This document shows positions 43,791 to 56,999 of a DNA stretch of 64,000 bases, in pieces. The notes under the pieces are model-generated. The model was not told the origin of the DNA, searched no databases, and saw nothing but the letters and a program-made list of their open reading frames with translations. Positions within the stretch are counted from its first letter, which is position 1. Every line of letters begins with the position of its first letter. The stretch comes from Lucinisca nassula (taxonomy: Eukaryota; Mollusca; Bivalvia; Lucinida; Lucinidae): NCBI GenBank assembly GCA_963580285.1, contig OY757026.1:87518651-87582650 (forward strand), given 5' to 3'. The position numbers and the translations under genes were made by a program.

Positions 43791-44146
43791 TAGAGGAAAA
43801 AGCGCACAATCGCGATTTTCAACAAGAATATCTTATTTCCAAACACATGAAAGCTTAGTATAACAAAGTGAGGGTATGTGGTATGCTATTTCTACAATAT
43901 CCGTGCATCTCTGGGGTATAATATCTTTACAAATGATTGCCCGCATTTGTTACTTAATAAATGCATATACCAAAGTATCCATTCTGTTAATGTTAAGTAA
44001 TTTAATTATAAGACAAGCCGGCGCACAGAAGCACCAACATTAAACAATATATGACAATAGAATCTCCCACCTAATACGTTTGGAGTGGTCCATTTCCAAT
44101 TATAGGGATGCCAGGTTTGTCTTTTGCAAAAAGGCATGTACTTTCA

Positions 44147-44212
44147 GCAAACAGTGTAGACCCAGATCAGACGCCGCATTTTGCGGCGTCTGATCTCGGT
44201 CAGCACTGTTTG
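44147..44212. repeat. MITE-E hairpin
   Basis: AAACAGTGTAGACCCAGATC, AGACGCCGC-atttt-GCGGCGTCT and complement. Confidence 0.78.
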
Positions 44213-44459
44213 TCAATGTCCTAAAAAGGGGGCCGCTAGGCACATATGGATTAAGAGATGAATTTTGCGACCTGTTGAGGATTCAGATTGGCCTACACAT
44301 CCGCGCAATCTGATTAGAATCTTTGCTGTGTTCATTAGCCTTTTATAAGTGCCTTGCTTTCTTAAGACTGACGAGTGAAAAGTGTGACCAGACTGCCTCT
44401 TACCGCAGTATTGTCTGTCTTTTTTCATTAGATTGTATACTGTGATTTGATTGTTTGAT

Positions 44460-44760
44460 TTGTTTGTTTGATTTGATGATTAACGTCCCTTTCAACACTA
44501 CATAGGTCATTTTGGAGACGTTGCTTCCAAATTTGTGGGCCTTTTACCCGACATTGAGATGGAATGACATCTCAAGCCCTGTCGCCCACTGAAACCAATA
44601 GGGTTTATAAGCATGAACGGTCCGACTCGCACCGCTTGGCCTGGGCAGGCTTAGATCCTCTAAGCGGTTTACCAGTACTCGTGTGCGGTCGGATTCAGCT
44701 CTGCTTGGAAGCAGCATGCAGCCAATTTATTTCTTCAAGCCCCAATGGGCTCGGGCCGAT
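44460..44760 (-). repeat. S3 SINE-like repeat
   Basis: Near full-length copy. It forms an inverted pair with 44830-45110. Confidence 0.8.
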
Positions 44761-44829
44761 ACGTTGATTTGACCAGTTCTGTATAAGCCATCGACAAACG
44801 AGAAGGTGCCTTCAAACATATATTATCGG

Positions 44830-45110
44830 CGAGCGCCCCGCCCGTCGGGACTTGGTTGCATGGTGCTTCCGCGCAGAGCAAAATCCAGCCGAACTTTTTG
44901 AGCACTGGTAAACTGCTTAGAAGATCTAATCCTGCCCTGGAAAAAGTGCAAGTCTGACAGTTCCTTAAACCCTAGCGTTTTCGTGGGGGTGTCGGTGTGT
45001 GTGTGTGTGGGGGGGGGGGGGGTAGTGCTTGAGATGTCAATTCATCTCAAAGTCGGGAAAAGTCCCACAAAACGGAAGCAACGTCTCCAAAATGACAAAA
45101 AAAAGTGTTG
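44830..45110 (+). repeat. S3 SINE-like repeat, inverted partner
   Basis: More diverged copy carrying a TG run and G13 tract (about 44996-45022). Confidence 0.72.
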
Positions 45111-45169
45111 ACGGCAACCGAAACAAACCCTCCCACTGAAGGTTCTCAAAGTCTCCCTATCCGAAGCTT

Positions 45170-45730
45170 TTGGTTGAAGGCATACAGTCAAAGACTCTGA
45201 TCAGACTGCGCAGTCTTTGCTGTGCGCACATCTGTGGAAGACTCATTTTCGCTGGTCAAGACTCAGATGTATAATATCGCTTAAGGTATAACTCGGTCAC
45301 GTGATACTATACAGAGAATTCGGACCAATTAAAGAAGTAAAATATTCATCTTCCATCATTTTATTGCATAATATAATATATTATACCACCAGAGCAGTTG
45401 AAACTAAGGTCAAGTTCTCTAAACGGATAGTACTTGATAGAAATGTATGGATTTTTGTGGGCCGTTTCATGAATATTTCAGTAATATGAGCATAAAAACG
45501 AAACGCATTTGTCGTAACGTTACGTTACGGATAGCGAGAAGTTACATCATTTATGTTAAAATGCCATGTTTATATATCTTGATAATCCGCGTATACTATA
45601 ATGAATCGTCGGATGGCGGAATAAGAAAACATGTTGGTGTTGTCTTATATTGAACAAGTATAGTTTAAAAATAAACTAGGTCTACGCTTAGCATATATTA
45701 AGTGTGAATGTCTAGAATTATATCCAAGAA
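45170..45730. other. No recognisable feature
   Basis: Apart from a weak 'agactgcgcagtctttgctg' hairpin at 45195-45230, nothing is supportable. Confidence 0.4.
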
Positions 45731-46100
45731 ATAGAGGATCTTACATGAGTGCTCATGTATTATTGAATTTATTAAACGAGTTGTGGAAAAGGGATAAAAT
45801 GCGAGGCTTTGCCGAGCATTTTATCCATTTTCCTCAACGAGTTTAATAAATTCAATAATACATGAGCACGAATGCAAGATTCTATTTATCATATGACATT
45901 TATAACGCATTTTATTCACGTTTGTTTACAAAAAAAAATATCAACATTCCGCCATTAGTAAACACGACGTCGTTAAGAACGTCGTACATGTAACGTTACG
46001 GGACGTATCTACCTAATTTGCATATTTAATCCACTAGTGGATTATCGAAAATATTACATGGCGTTATTACACTCTCAGACGCGACGTCATAGGATAAATG
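45731..46100. mobile_element. MITE-C with 57-bp palindrome
   Basis: From 45750 'tgctcatgtattattgaatt' pairs with 45850-45868. The stem holds 'aaacgagttgtggaaa', 'ggataaaatgc' and GAGGCTTTGCCGAG at the tip. TGACGTC motifs follow. Confidence 0.72.
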
Positions 46101-46875
46101 TGTTTTATACAATTAACTGTCTTTGGCAATATTCTACCCAGGCGTAATGCCTGAAATGCCCAAAGCTGCAAATGCTATAATTTTGTCAAAATACCTTTTC
46201 ATCTTTAAAAAGGCACATGTGCAACTTCAATATGCTTGTATTATCTTATCGAATGGAAGGCTTGAAAACTGTCGGAGAAGTTAAGTCGACAACATTCCAA
46301 CACTTTATAGACGACTAAATGAAGATTAACCCAAACATTTTGCTAACAGCGAAGCAAGTGTTTGGCTCACCAAAGCCGAAGGCTCCTGGGTAGCTTAAAG
46401 GATAGGCAGTGGTCAGTCGTGGTCGAGAGTTTGTAGATGTATATTTTGTATTAACCTGTACAAATATGACAGATGTGATAGCAATTCTGTGCCAGAGCTC
46501 TGACCGTGGAGCCCTTTTGTGTGAAAGCTTATACTTGTTATGGGCCACTTTTTTCTTCTTGTAAAAGCTTATACTTGATGTTGCATAAAACATATAAAGG
46601 CCAACCTGCATTGTGGGAAACAAATGACTGTACTTCCGTGTTAAACCCAACGTCTATAATGTCTACGCCCATGGGCGTAGACAATAAATGCGTCACAAAG
46701 ACAATATGCCGTCGACGATGGCGAGCGGCAGACGACGGACCACTGTACCCATCTAATTTATAATACCTCCACGGAGTGTTGCGATGTGGTGAGCTAAAAC
46801 CTTAAAACTGCATGCTCTTTGAACACTGTCTTGGTTTAAATGCATTTTTATCATATGTTATTTACTAGATCACGT
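46101..46875. other. No gene recognised
   Basis: Holds a 22-bp perfect palindrome GTCTACGCCCATGGGCGTAG... at about 46660-46682 and otherwise unrecognised sequence. Confidence 0.4.
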
Positions 46876-47149
46876 CATCACGATAACATGTCCTTGAAAC
46901 GAAGACCCCCTAAACCCCATTTTATAAAGAGAAAATTGGGGTTTACGGGGGTATACATTATCCGCTTTATTTATGCTCAAAAACATAGATTGTTGGTACT
47001 CGTTAGAACCGCCTCATTGGTTCTAACGAGCACCAACAATCTATGTTGAAAGCAGAAATAATAAAGATGTTTTAATTTTTACCTAATACTTATCCTTTTC
47101 TGACACCATGTTGGACGCCATTATTTCTTACGGACATGTTTTCCTAATG
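46876..47149 (+). mobile_element. MITE-B copy with partial core deletion
   Basis: Core reads TTAGAACCGCCTCATTGGTTCTAA: the 3' GAGGC is lost. Outer stem AGATTGTTGGTACTCG/CGAGCACCAACAATCT is paired. Confidence 0.78.
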
Positions 47150-47349
47150 TCATGTCATGAAATCATAGGCCTATGACCACATGGTTACGGACTTTTTTGT
47201 TTGTTTGTTTGCTTGTTTAAAAAGTGTTCTTTTTTCCTCAAACGCCAAGTGCAGTGAGCTGCGTAAAACCAAATACCTACCAATGAAAGCGACCTTAATA
47301 TTTTTATGAAACAATAGGTATAAGCTGAGAAGTACATTGGAGAAGAAAT

Positions 47350-50300
47350 AAGAACAAGAGGACCATGATGGTCCTCTTTCGCTCATCTGAGCTAGAGTTT
47401 GGCATGGTGGACCTATCTTTTGCACCTGCCTTTGGAATAATTTATAAACACTAAGTTTTGAGAAACTAGACAAAGCTGTGTACCAAACAACAAAGGTCTG
47501 GGCTTTCTGGTTCAGACAAGAAGATTTTCACAGGTTTTCCCTATATACGACAAGTCCATGTAAAATATGTGGACCCCTTGGCGAGGTCAATTGTTGGCCC
47601 CAGGGCTTTAATTTGAACTTTCTTGGCAGAGATCCACCAGTTGAAGTTGTGAACCAAATATCAAAGGCCTAGACTTTCTGGTTTCAGTCAAGAAGATTTT
47701 TAAAGGTATTCTCTATGTTAGTCTATGTAAAACAAATGGGTCCCTGTGTGAGGTCAGTTTTGGCCCCAGTGCAGTAAGTTGAACAATACTGGCAGAGGTC
47801 CTGTAGACGAAGCTTTGTACAAAATGTCAAAGGCCTGGGCTTTCCTGTTTCAGACAACAAACGTTTTAAAGGTTTTCCCTATATAAGTCTACAATGTATA
47901 TAAAACAAGAGGGTGAACAAGGTTTTTAACGCAGTTTGACCTTGTGACCTAGTTCTGGCTCAACATGACCCATCCTTACGGGCCTCCGTGGCCTAGTGGT
48001 AAAGAGCGCTGACTCTTGATCATTAGGTCTCTCACCGCTGTGGTTCGAGCCTCGCTCGGGTCATATATGAGACGCCAAGTTCTGCAACGGAAGGTCAGGT
48101 GGTTTTTCTCCGGGTACTCCGGTTTTCGCCCAGCTCTGATTAACGATCGGCTCGATATGAGTGAAATAATTTTGAAAGGGCCGTAAAACCAAAACCAAAA
48201 CCAAAAAAAACAAACATGACCCATCCTCAAACTAGACCCAGATATTAGCAAGGGCAAACATTCCAGTAATGTGTCATGAACTTGGATTGAAGCAAAATTA
48301 TGGCCTCTAGAGGGTGAACAAGCCTTAAAAGAAAATTGACCTAATGACCGAGTTTTTGACCTGATATGACCAATATTTAACTCGACCCATATATCATCAA
48401 GGCAGGCATTCTGGTAAAGTTTCATGAAGATTGAAGCAAAATAACGCAATTTGACCTAGTGATCTAGTTTTTGATCCGATATGACCCATATTCACACAAC
48501 TTGTAATCTACTTCTGGCTCAACATGACCCATATTCAAACTAGACTCAGAGATTAGCAAGGCAAGCATTCCAGTAAATGGTCATGCACTTGGATTGAAGC
48601 AAAATTATGGCCTCTAGAAGGTGAACAATATTTTAATGCAATTTGACCTAGTGACGTAGTTTTTAATCTGACATTAACCATATTCAACCACAATCCTGAT
48701 ATTTGCAAGGCCAACATTCTGGTAAAGTTTCATGAGGCTTGAGGCAAAATTATAGCCTCTACGAGGTGAACAAAGTTTCAACGAAATTTAACATTGTGAC
48801 CTAGTTTTTGATCCGATATAGCCCATATTCAAACTCGTACCATTTCCATCAAGACAAACATTCTGGTAAAGTTTCATGAAGATTGAAGCAATATTTTGGC
48901 CTCTAGAGGGTGAATAAGGTGTGAAAGAAATTTCACCAGGTGACCTAGTTTTTGACCTGACATGACCCATATTTAAATTTGATCCTGATATCATCAACAC
49001 ACACATTCTGATTAAATTTCCTGAGGATTAAAGCAAAATTGTGGCCTCTAGAGGGTGAACAAGTTTTTAACTCAATTTGACCTAGTGACCTAGTGTTTGA
49101 GCTGACATGACCCATATTCGAACTCGACCCAGATATCATCAACGTAAATATTCTGGTAAAGATTAATGAAGACTGAGGTAAAGCTTAGGCCTCTAGAGGG
49201 TGAACAAGGTTTTAAAGAAATCTGACCTAGTGACCTAGTTTTAAACCTGACATTACCCATACTTTGAACTTGACATTGATGTCATCAAGGCAAACATTCT
49301 GGTAAAGTTTCATGGCGATTTCATGAAGAAAAATTATGGCTTCTACAGGGTGAACAAGGTTTTAAAATTTGATCTAGTGACCTAGCTTTTGACCTGACAT
49401 GATCCATATTCAATTTTGGCCCAGATATCATCAAGGCAAATATTCTGGAGATGAAGAGTAAAGCAATACTTTGGCCTCTATAGGGTGAACAAGGTTTTAG
49501 AGAAATTTGACCTAGTGACCTAGTTTTTGATCTGGCATGACCCATATTCAAACATGACCTTGACATCATCAAGGCAAATATTCTGGTAAAGTTTCACGAA
49601 GATCGAAGCAAAATTATGGCTTCTAGAGGGTGAACAAAGTTTCAAAGAAATATGACCAAGTGGCCTGGGTTCTGATCTGACATGACACATATTCGAACTT
49701 GACCTTGCTATCATCAAGGCAAATATTCTGGTAAAGTTTCTTGAAGATCGAAGCAAAATTATGGCTACTAGAGGGTGAACAAGGTTTTGGACACAATCTG
49801 ACCTAGTGACCTAGCTTTTGACTCAATATGATCCATATTCAATTTTGACCTACAAATCATCAAGGCAAATATTCTGGTGATGAAGATTAAAGTAATACTT
49901 TGGCCTCTAGAGGGTGAACAAGGTTTTAGAGAAATTTGACCTAGTGACCTAGTTTCTGATCTGACATGACCCATATTCAAACTTGACCTAGATATCATCA
50001 AGACAGACATTTTGGTAAAGTTGCATGAAGACTGAAGCGAAATTATGGCTTCTAGACGGCTGTGAACAATGTTTTAAAAAAATTGACCTAGTGACCTAGC
50101 GTCTGATCTGACATGACACATGTTCAACCTTGACTTAGATATACTCAAGGCAATCATTTTGGTAAAGTTTCATGAAAATTGAAGCAAAACAATGGTTTCT
50201 TGATGCTGAACAAGATTTTAAAGAAATTTGACCTAGTGAACTAGATTTTGAACTGACTTGACCAATATTCGAACTTGACCTAGATATCATCAAGACAAAC

Positions 50301-50452
50301 ATTCTGGGAAAGTTTCATTTCATGACAACTGAAGTAAAACTGTGGCCCCTAGATGGTGAACAAGGTAAATGTTGACGACGCACGACGGGCGACGCACGAA
50401 CGACGGACACAGGGGGATCACAATAGCTCACCTGCTCAGGTGAGCTAAAATG
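47350..50452. mobile_element. Internally tandem element, about 145-bp units
   Basis: Starts 'acaagaggaccatgatggtc' and ends 'cacctgctcaggtgagctaa'. Between 48220 and 50340 about 14 diverged units recur every 135-150 bp ('ggcctctagagggtgaacaa', 'tgacctagtgacctagtttt', 'tgacatgacccatattcaa', 'attctggtaaagtttcatga'). Repeats with this wording are common in bivalves. The beginning and end resemble those at 52930. Confidence 0.8.
47977..48213 (+). mobile_element. S1 SINE, full length
   Basis: Best-preserved S1 copy: TGGCCTAGTGG A box, GGTTCGAGCC B box, 'ctccgggtactccggttttc' centre, 'aaaccaaaaccaaaa' tail. Target duplication 'acatgacccatcct' at 47963-47976 and 48214-48227. Confidence 0.93.
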
Positions 50453-50564
50453 AAATGTATACCCCCGTAAACCACATTTTTCTCAATATAAAGTGGGGAT
50501 TAGAGGGGTTTCATTACACGGACTTGTTAAGATGATATATTCTTTATTTGTCTTTGTTTGTTTG

Positions 50565-50835
50565 TTTGTTTGTATGTTTTGGAGTTTAACGGCCCGGTCA
50601 ACAATATTTAGTTCATTTTTGAGCTGGTCAATTTACCTATCTACACTTTTCCTAGGCAGGCTTATACGTAAGCGGTTAACCAACATAATGCACATTCTTT
50701 CGCCAGAAACTGACAACTGCCCTTCTTGAATCAGTGAATCAGCGGAAGGGAAATAATGACCGTAGAAAAGATTTCATGATCAATCTCCACGAAAGTATGT
50801 TGCTGACCCCGGCAGGTATCGAACCCGAAACTTTA
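50565..50835 (-). mobile_element. S2 SINE
   Basis: Minus-strand copy truncated at the B box ('gggttcgatacctgcc'). Confidence 0.75.
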
Positions 50836-50904
50836 TTTGTCACGTGGACACTCGCGGTGAAGATTCCGCATCACTTAGTATTTGGGCAGACCCGAAAAGG
50901 CCTA

Positions 50905-51015
50905 TACCCTGCTAGCATTCTACATAAATCTACAGCGGGCCGTAAGCGGCCCGTCAGCTACCCTGACGGGCCGCTAACGGCCCGCTGTAGATTTATGTAG
51001 AATGCTTACTGGGTA
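50905..51015. mobile_element. MITE-G copy
   Basis: 'ccctgctagcattctacata' to 'tagaatgcttactggg'. Full-length stem through GCGGGCCG. Confidence 0.87.
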
Positions 51016-51105
51016 ATAGTTTCAGAATTGTTATCCTAAGTTGATCAAGTCATCGACACATTGGTTCTTAAGAGTATGCAAAAATCCCTTAGCCTAGATA
51101 CAAGT

Positions 51106-51299
51106 ACAGAAAAATTCCGCTAATAGGACAAAATTCTTGCTTTAAAAACATATTTTAATGTTTCATTTTTTTCTATGCGTTTTCTACGCCCAGTGGCCTT
51201 TAAAATAAAACCACCTTTGGGACTGTTCAATAGTGGTCTCAAAGACCACCGCCACTTTTGAACAGTCCCAAAGGTGAGCTCAATACAGGAATTTTACTG
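51106..51299. mobile_element. MITE-P2 copy
   Basis: TA-flanked, 'cagaaaaattccgctaatag' to 'caggaattttactg'. Confidence 0.75.
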
Positions 51300-51509
51300 T
51301 ATAATGTTTTCAACATGTTCAAAGTTATTTTACCCAAAAGGATTCCTTTTAAACCAAGATTCCGTTGTCAAAAAAGGACATATTTTGAATCAAAAGAATA
51401 TGTTTAAAGGAAGTAAGGTCATTTACACTAGGGTCCTAAGAAATATAAAAATACAATGTATCTGATAAGCCTAGCTATAGCATTTTTTTCTTTAGATATT
51501 TTGTACTCA

Positions 51510-51795
51510 GGGTTCCCTATTAATGATTGTTTGGGGTTAACGACACGTCAACCCTTTTCGGTCATTTTGTGTCGTCCCCCAGAGAAAGGTAGAAAAGAGA
51601 AAGTGGAGGAGATGAAAATAAGGGACAAAGGAGAAATAGGAAAGCAAATGGAAATGAAGTAACATAAGAACTAACAACACTCCCCCTGTACCTTACGAAG
51701 GACAGCTGGTCTTGCCCAACGGTAAGCCAATATCAGCTGGATGCCCCAGTGACGCAAGATAAACCCTCACCTTTGCCTCACCCAACCACACCAAC
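51510..51795 (-). repeat. SINE-like repeat with short target duplication
   Basis: 'cagggttccc' occurs at both borders. The interior starts 'ttgtttggggttaacgacac'. The tail-like 'gttaacc/ccaaac' lies at the left. Confidence 0.5.
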
Positions 51796-52127
51796 AGGGT
51801 TCCCAATAAAACATGCCTACATGTATGTCAGAAAAAAGGGCATGATAGGATCAGGATCCTATATTTACGGAATTTCATCTAAAGTTAATAATCTTATCTG
51901 CACATTAGTCCAATGTAGAAAGAAATAAAGAAAGAAAGAATGAAAGAAAAAAAGAAACTTACCAAAGTTGAAAATCTTAATATTGTATGTTCAGACAATG
52001 TCCGGCTTGTTACAGAATCTCTGTGATTTTGTTCCATTATCTGATATTCCATTCCGATTCAACTATTTTAGTCACGTCTGAAAACCCTTTATTATTTGTT
52101 TTGATTAACCATTCCAAGGGTCTGGGC

Positions 52128-52392
52128 TTTATAACACACGCGTGCGACATAGTGCATTTTTTACATCGCCAAAACGGCTACTTTTCTAAAGAAAATCCGT
52201 GATATTTTTCTTAATTATGCTGCAAACATAGGTCGTGGATACTAGTTGTGACCGCCTCATTGACGCGATTCTAACGAGTACGCACAACCTATGTCTTGGA
52301 GCATAAATAAGTTAAATAAATAATGTATACCCCTGTGAACCCCAGTTTTCTCTATATAAAGTGGGGTTTAGGGGTGTTCATTTCACGGACTT
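52128..52392 (-). mobile_element. MITE-B, decayed core
   Basis: Same layout as 41164-41441. The core has several unpaired changes. Confidence 0.7.
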
Positions 52393-52639
52393 TCAAAACA
52401 AAGTCCCTAATATTAATCGCCCCACCTCTTCCCTTTTACAAAGATGCACGGTGTTACCAGTCCCCTTATAAGACGTACCATTTATTCTATTTTACATTTA
52501 TTTTAGAATCATAGAATAAACACAAACATTTTCAAATGACTGGATGTTATGTCATACCAGTCTACCAGAAATAGCGAAGTCCTCTTACAATGGTGTCAAA
52601 ATTAATCTTCGAACCATCAATATTTTAGTCATACATGGT

Positions 52640-52930
52640 AGTGCTCATGTATTACTGAATTTGTTAATATAGTTGAGGAAATTGGATAAAATGCGAGGCA
52701 TCGCCATGCATTTTTATGCATTTTGCTCAGCGAGTTAAATGAATTCAATGATACATGAGCGCGGATGCAAGATTCCCTTTATCGTATGGCATTTAAAACG
52801 CATTTTTTTTTTTTTTTTTCATCTTTAAAACAAATCCAAGAATGTCAATATTCCGACATTAGTAAACGATACGTCGTTAATATTTAACCCATTAGTGGAT
52901 TACCGAATTTATTACATTTTCAGTCATGAC
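52640..52930. mobile_element. MITE-C, diverged
   Basis: Aligns with 45731-46000 but the stem is interrupted. T17 tract at 52806-52822. Confidence 0.55.
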
Positions 52931-52931
52931 A

Positions 52932-54190
52932 ACAAGAGGCCCGCTGGGCCACTATGCTCACCAGAGCTCAGGTGGGCACTGCCCACCGGCAGCCTTGTAT
53001 TTAAACATGATACGATTTTAATCTACCGATTATAAACTCTCCAAACCTAACCCCCATACCCAAATGAGCACCCATGTGGACTCTGTATCTGAAATATTGG
53101 GCCTTTTATGAAGTGGAGATAGTGAGGCATGGACCCAACAGAGCCCTGGTTGGTATCACTGAGTGCATCTTTTCATAAGGAACATGAATATATATGGTTA
53201 AGGGATGGGGAGCTGTAAGGTTCCTGAGATATAATGCCTTTTAAACAGTGGAGAGGGTGGAGCATGGTCCCGGCAAATCCAAGGAAAGCCAAAGATTGTT
53301 GTCAATGAAAGGATAAATAATATATATAGTTTAGGAGTTGGAATCTGAACTCTTTCTGAGATATGAGGTCATTTAATGAAGGGGAATTGGAGGAGTGGCC
53401 CCTGCGAACCCCACAAGTTGGTATGACTGAATGTGTCTAATCATAAGGAACAATTATATATATGATTATATGGTGGGGATCTGAATGGTTTCCGAGATAT
53501 ATGGTCTTTTATGAAGTGGATGGGCGGGCCATGGCCTCAACACATTGCCCCAGCACAAAGGGAACCCCGGGTTGGTGTGACTAAATGTGTCTTATCATAA
53601 GGAACAAAATTATGCATGGTTTAGGGCTGGGGCTCTGAACGGTTTCTGAGAATATGACTTTTATGCAGTGGAGGAGTGCGGCATGGTCCGGGACATGGCC
53701 TAGGGCATCCCGGTGGGTTCCCCGGGCTGGTGTCACTGAATGCATCTTATCATAAGGAACATGAATATATATGGTTTAGAGGTGGGGCTCTGGAAAGTTT
53801 CTATATGCTATATGGATATATGGCCTTTTGTGAAGTCTAGGGGTGGGGCATGGCACCGACGCACCTCGAGGGACCCCTAGGTTCGTGTCACTGAATATGT
53901 CTTCTCTTAAGGAACAAGAATGTATGTGGTTTAGGGGTGGGGATCTGAAAGGTTTCTGAGATTCTGAGATATTGTGTCTTTTATGAAGTGGAGGGGTGGG
54001 GCGGGGCGGGGCGGGGCGGGGCCCCGGCACATCCCGGTTCACTCCCAGGTTGGTGTCATTGCATGCGTCTTATCACAAGGAACATGAGAATATATGGTTT
54101 AGGGGTGCGGATCTGAATGGATTCTGAGATATATGATCTTTTTCGAAGTGGAGGGGGTTTGGGCATTGCCACGGCACACCCTGTCGGACC
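52932..54190. mobile_element. Internally tandem element, about 155-bp units
   Basis: Begins 'caagaggcccgctgggccac'. About seven or eight units recur with 'cataaggaacatgaatatat', 'ggtttaggggtggggatctg' and 'tttctgagatat'. GC-rich GGCCCCGGCAC parts include GGGGC x4 at 54000-54020. Confidence 0.75.
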
Positions 54191-54667
54191 CCGCCACGTT
54201 ACCAACATAAGTTCAACAGGTAGTTATCATCAAAACATCCTTAACAATAATTACTAGCTAAGACATATCTATGATAAAAGTTAAAAGGTCAAATTTGTCG
54301 TTTCGATTCCAAACAAAATACAAGTTTACAGAAAATAACATCGCATTTACAATGGCGATAAACGGCCAAAGATGTTTTTGCCAACCACCGGTAAGTCCCG
54401 GCAAATAGTATTATGGGCGATGACGTAGTGTTTTGATGTGTCTACATGAAGTGCAGTTTAAGGGTTTTCATTTCCCGGACTTGTTCACGTGATGTACAGT
54501 TTAGATAGAATGAGATTCCATTCCGCTACGCTGTACCCATGATATCTATTGGTGTCTACTGTAGTCTAATATATTTCTACTGCCCGAAAATTGCCGGACT
54601 CGGGAGCTGTTCGAACACACTGGCATGTGAAGGAAGATACAGTGTTTTATGTTCAAAGAGTTGTTTA

Positions 54668-55202
54668 AGAAATAGATCAGCTCTAACTGTGATTTGTTGA
54701 GTAATAAATCACAGTTTTAAGGTCAGTTGTAAAGTAGACAAATCACGAGCGCGTAGCGCGCGTGATTTGTCTACTTACAATTGACCGACAAACTGTGATT
54801 TACTACTCACTACGCGCTCGTGATTTGTCTACTTTACAATTGACCTCCAAACTGTGATTTATTGCTCAACAAATCACATACTAGAGCTGATCTATTTCGA
54901 TTCTAACAGGCTGAAAATCGGCAATAATGATCTTGTTTCCTTCAAAAACTCTCAACTTTTCGCCATTGTTAGAAGAAATCCCGCTAAAATTATCGACTGA
55001 AACACATGTATTTATTTCCTTTTCTAACGTTTTCGATGCGGGAAAATGACGTTACACCGTCTAACGTCAAGGAAATCGACTAGTGATGTCATTAATTGGC
55101 AGTTTTTAATGACGTCACTCTTCACGCTCTTCATTGTCATGATTTGTTGCAGAATAAAACACAGTTATTTTCCATTGCCCATATAGGCGCGCTGTGTTAG
55201 AA
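54668..55202. mobile_element. MITE-R copy with extra arm
   Basis: As 30006-30450 but part of the right arm is repeated (54800-54860), giving overlapping inverted repeats. Confidence 0.78.
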
Positions 55203-55382
55203 TACTTGATAAACGCCGAGAGGCCCGCAAAAAAAAGAGAAAAGAAACGAAAGAAGCAAAAAACACTTAACAGATAGTGGTTATAAAATTATCGTTGGAG
55301 TCCCCGGGTTGGAGTCTTCACAAGAAAGATTTTAAAGCCTGAAGGTTGACATCAGGTAAACAAGTCCATGCTAAACCCTGCT

Positions 55383-55540
55383 TTGGGAAAGTAACTGTCC
55401 TTATAGCCTTCCTTTGTTTAGGTTTCCATTATGGTCTGGTCGCTGTGTTTCTTTCCCTTTGGTGTCTTTGATTGGTGGAGTAAGTTACATGTAATTGTAT
55501 CGATTCCTGATCTTTGTTTTACTTCTACTTTATATAGGGA
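55383..55540 (+). mobile_element. Retroelement tail fragment
   Basis: Last 150 bp of the tail, ending 'ttttacttctacttt'. Confidence 0.65.
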
Positions 55541-55758
55541 AAGAGTGGGTTTTAAGGGGTATTCATTATTTTCCATATTTTCGCCAAAACATAGATTGTG
55601 AGTACTCGTTAGAACCGTCTCATTGAGGCGTTTCTATCGAGCACTCATAATCTATATTTGGACTGGAAATAAGAAAAATATCAAACATTTCTATCTGAAA
55701 AATGTTAGTTCTAGAGATAAGATAGACGCCGTTTTAGCGCACGGGTGTGTTTTCGTTT
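55541..55758 (+). mobile_element. MITE-B, left end missing
   Basis: Core GTTAGAACCGTCTC-att-GAGGCGTTTCTATC plus right end 'acgggtgtgttttcg'. MITE-R follows directly. Confidence 0.68.
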
Positions 55759-55760
55759 AA

Positions 55761-56158
55761 GAAATAGATCAGCTCTAACTGTGATTTGTTGTGTAATAAA
55801 TCACAGTTTGGAGGTCAGTTGTAAAGTAGACAAATCACGAGCGCGTAGCGCGCGTGATTTGTCTACTTACAACTGACCGACAAATAATAATGTTGTTCTT
55901 CCCTTCAAAATCTCACAACTTTTCGCCATTGTTAGAAGAAATCCCGCTAAAATTATCGACTGAAACACATGCATTTATATCCTTTTCTAATGCTTTTGAT
56001 GCGAGAAAATGACGTTACACCGTCTAACGTCAAGTAAATCGTCATAAATTTGCAGTTTTTAATGACGTCACACGTCACGCTCTTGCGAGCTGTGATTTGT
56101 TGCAGAATAAAACACAGTTATTTTGCATTGCCTATATAGGCGCGCTGTGTTAGAATAT
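55761..56158. mobile_element. MITE-R copy
   Basis: Left arm and GCGCGTAGCGCGC loop as at 30006. Part of the right arm is deleted. Confidence 0.75.
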
Positions 56159-56302
56159 GATTTCAAAAACCATTCCTGTGCCTTTGGTAATAAAGAGCAA
56201 TCCAGACAAATCTTTAGGCAATCAGACAATGGAGGCTACAATAGAACCCTGGAATCTATCTTATATTATCAACTCAAGTAGTATGAAATTTATTGTTTTG
56301 TT

Positions 56303-56580
56303 TGAATTGATCGAGGTTTAACTTCCCGGCAATACTATTCATTTTGGAGACGTTGCTTCCAATTTTGTGGGACTTTTACCCGACATTGAGATGAATAGAC
56401 TTCTCAAACCCTGCCGCCCAATGAACCCAATATGGCTTATATGCATTAAACGGTCGACTCGCACAACTTACCCCGGACAGGCTTAGTTTACCAGTACTCA
56501 TGTGTGGTTAGTTTCAGCTCTGCGTGGAAGCACCATTCAGCCAAATGTATTTTCGCAGCCCCGATGGGCGGGGGTGGGGG
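56303..56580 (-). repeat. S3 SINE-like repeat
   Basis: Diverged full copy. Confidence 0.72.
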
Positions 56581-56597
56581 ATTTATGAATGCACATT

Positions 56598-56820
56598 TGG
56601 TTTCGGTTTTACGGCCCTTTCAAGATTATTTCGCTCATATCGAGCCCATCGTTAATCAAAGGTGGACGTAACCCGGAGTACCCGAAGGAAAAAGGAAAAA
56701 CACCTGACATTCCGTTGCAGAACTTGACATCTCACATGTGACCCGAGCCAGGCTCGATACACAGCGGTGAGAGGCCTAATGATTAAGAGTCAGCGCTCTT
56801 ACCCACAAGGCCACGGAGGT
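56598..56820 (-). mobile_element. S1 SINE
   Basis: Complete minus-strand copy, with a small insertion ('aaggaaaaag') in the central domain. Confidence 0.82.
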
Positions 56821-56999
56821 CCTAAGCAGAGTCGATGGCTCGAACTGCCACTCTCTCGAACAAATGCATTTCCAGAAATTGTCTCGAGATTTACGTAGGT
56901 AGTTGGTCGATATTCCTCTAGGAAACGCCCTCAGTTTATAATGGACTGGTAAAGGACAGTTTATTTTTCCACCCAATTTTGCCATTAAAACATTCAATC

